In this document: in pieces, positions 10,204 to 10,837 of the stretch | How positions within the stretch are numbered: position 1 is the stretch's first letter | How the letters are laid out: every line of letters begins with the position of its first letter | Assembly: GCF_937941905.1 (NCBI RefSeq) | Contig: NZ_CALDGS010000032.1 | Span: 1 to 10,837, forward strand | Source: an uncultured Mycolicibacterium sp. | Lineage (GTDB): Bacteria > Actinomycetota > Actinomycetes > Mycobacteriales > Mycobacteriaceae | Length of the DNA: 10,837 nucleotides | Direction: 5' to 3' | Notes under the pieces: model-generated | The model's input: only the letters and a program-made list of their open reading frames with translations | What the model was told of the DNA's origin: nothing | Database searches by the model: none | Made by a program: the position numbers and the translations under genes

Positions 10204-10837
10204 GTGCTCGCAGCCTTCCTGGTCAGCTTCCTGGTGGTGTTCGTCGCCGAGCTCGGCGACAAGTCCCAGCTGATGACCATCACCTACGCCCTGCGCTACC
10301 GCTGGTGGGTGGTGCTCGGCGGGGTGGGCGTCGCGGCGTTTCTGGTGCACGGCATCTCGGTGACGGTCGGGCACTTCCTCGGCCTGGCCCTGCCGCAGCG
10401 GCCGATCGCGTTCGCCGCCGCGGCGGCGTTCCTGTTGTTCGCCGCGTGGACCTGGCGGGAACGGCCGGAGGACGGCGTCGACCCCGCCGAACTCGCGGCC
10501 CCGGCCACCCGGCACGTGCTGTTCGCGGTGGTCTCCTCGTTCGTGCTCGCCGAACTCGGCGACAAGACCATGCTGGCCACCGTCGCGCTGGCCAGCGAGC
10601 GGCCCTGGGCCGGGGTGTGGCTCGGCGCCACCGCCGGGATGGTGTTGGCCGACGGGGTGGCCGTCGCGGTGGGCGCGGTGCTGCACCGCCGGCTGCCGCA
10701 ACGGCTCCTGCACGGCCTGGCCGCCCTGCTGTTCGCGGTGTTCGGCCTGTGGCTGCTGTTCGACGGGGCGCTGCACCTGCGCTGGGCCGCGGTGGCCGCG
10801 GTGGCCGCCGCCCTGGTGGCCGCCGCGGCGGTGGCGG
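10204..10837 (+). CDS. GDT1/UPF0016 family transporter, candidate Mn2+ exporter (3' end missing)
   Basis: At least 211 residues are visible and the gene continues beyond the window. The protein is hydrophobic with about six membrane spans and the two hallmark motifs of the UPF0016/TMEM165-GDT1 family: ELGDKS at 16-21 and ELGDKT at 117-122, in two homologous halves. The acidic residues of these motifs (Glu16, Asp19, Glu117, Asp120) bind the transported cation. Bacterial members (MneA-type) export manganese and plant/yeast members move Mn2+ or Ca2+; together with the Mn riboswitch upstream, manganese efflux is the best prediction here. I chose GTG at 10204 because it puts the first motif at residue 16 as in the family, with GAAAGG 8 nt upstream. 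Confidence 0.93.
   Translation, partial: MLAAFLVSFLVVFVAELGDKSQLMTITYALRYRWWVVLGGVGVAAFLVHGISVTVGHFLGLALPQRPIAFAAAAAFLLFAAWTWRERPEDGVDPAELAAPATRHVLFAVVSSFVLAELGDKTMLATVALASERPWAGVWLGATAGMVLADGVAVAVGAVLHRRLPQRLLHGLAALLFAVFGLWLLFDGALHLRWAAVAAVAAALVAAAAVA

Noticed and set aside
10045..10776. A 243-codon minus-strand frame over the riboswitch and transporter
   Set aside because: The sense strand has an aptamer and two GDT1 motifs. The antisense reading is Gln/Arg/Gly-rich and domain-free.

Overview
The window looks like chromosomal DNA from a high-GC actinobacterium, most likely a fast-growing mycobacterium (Mycolicibacterium-like). The grounds are strong GC bias at third codon positions, frequent GTG starts, many promoters of the type TANNNT placed 6-7 nt before a start codon, IdeR boxes, and a gene order that I recall from M. 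tuberculosis as Rv3836-Rv3847 (metallopeptidase, phosphoglycerate-mutase-like, pheA, Rv3839, LCP protein, bfrB, glpQ1, Rv3843c, sodA, Rv3847). The synteny is from memory, not from a search. I see no insertion sequence, CRISPR array, tRNA or rRNA.

Layout. 1-75 is the 3' end of a zincin metallopeptidase gene, and 154-357 is a small cysteine-rich protein. On the minus strand, 358-1976 is a coupled pair: pheA (prephenate dehydratase) and a histidine-phosphatase-superfamily enzyme. Diverging from pheA is an IdeR-box-controlled DUF2470 protein (2094-2903), followed by a CPBP membrane protein (2939-3697) and an LCP cell-wall ligase (3728-5002). Tandem IdeR boxes precede the ferritin bfrB (5131-5676). 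On the minus strand, 5673-7915 holds glpQ1, a zinc-ribbon/DUF4328 membrane protein and a rhodanese. A roughly 300-bp gene-free divergent region (7916-8219) contains four DnaA-box-like 9-mers. It is followed by a strong-looking promoter and a chain of two micro-ORFs and a 52-residue membrane protein, each overlapping the next by ATGA. Then come sodA with a very good terminator, an Rv3847-like gene, and finally a yybP-ykoY manganese riboswitch leading into a GDT1/UPF0016 transporter that runs off the end.

How the genes fit together. Much of the window concerns metals and oxidants: an iron-repressed DUF2470 protein, an IdeR-linked ferritin for iron storage, a superoxide dismutase whose residue 145 is Gln (the manganese-type state within mycobacteria), and a riboswitch-controlled candidate manganese exporter. 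The 3' part of the riboswitch P1 stem is complementary to the transporter's own ribosome-binding site, which suggests a translational ON switch. A DtxR-family-like inverted repeat overlaps the likely -10 element of the same transcript. The other genes (pheA, LCP, glpQ1, membrane proteins) are ordinary housekeeping or envelope functions.
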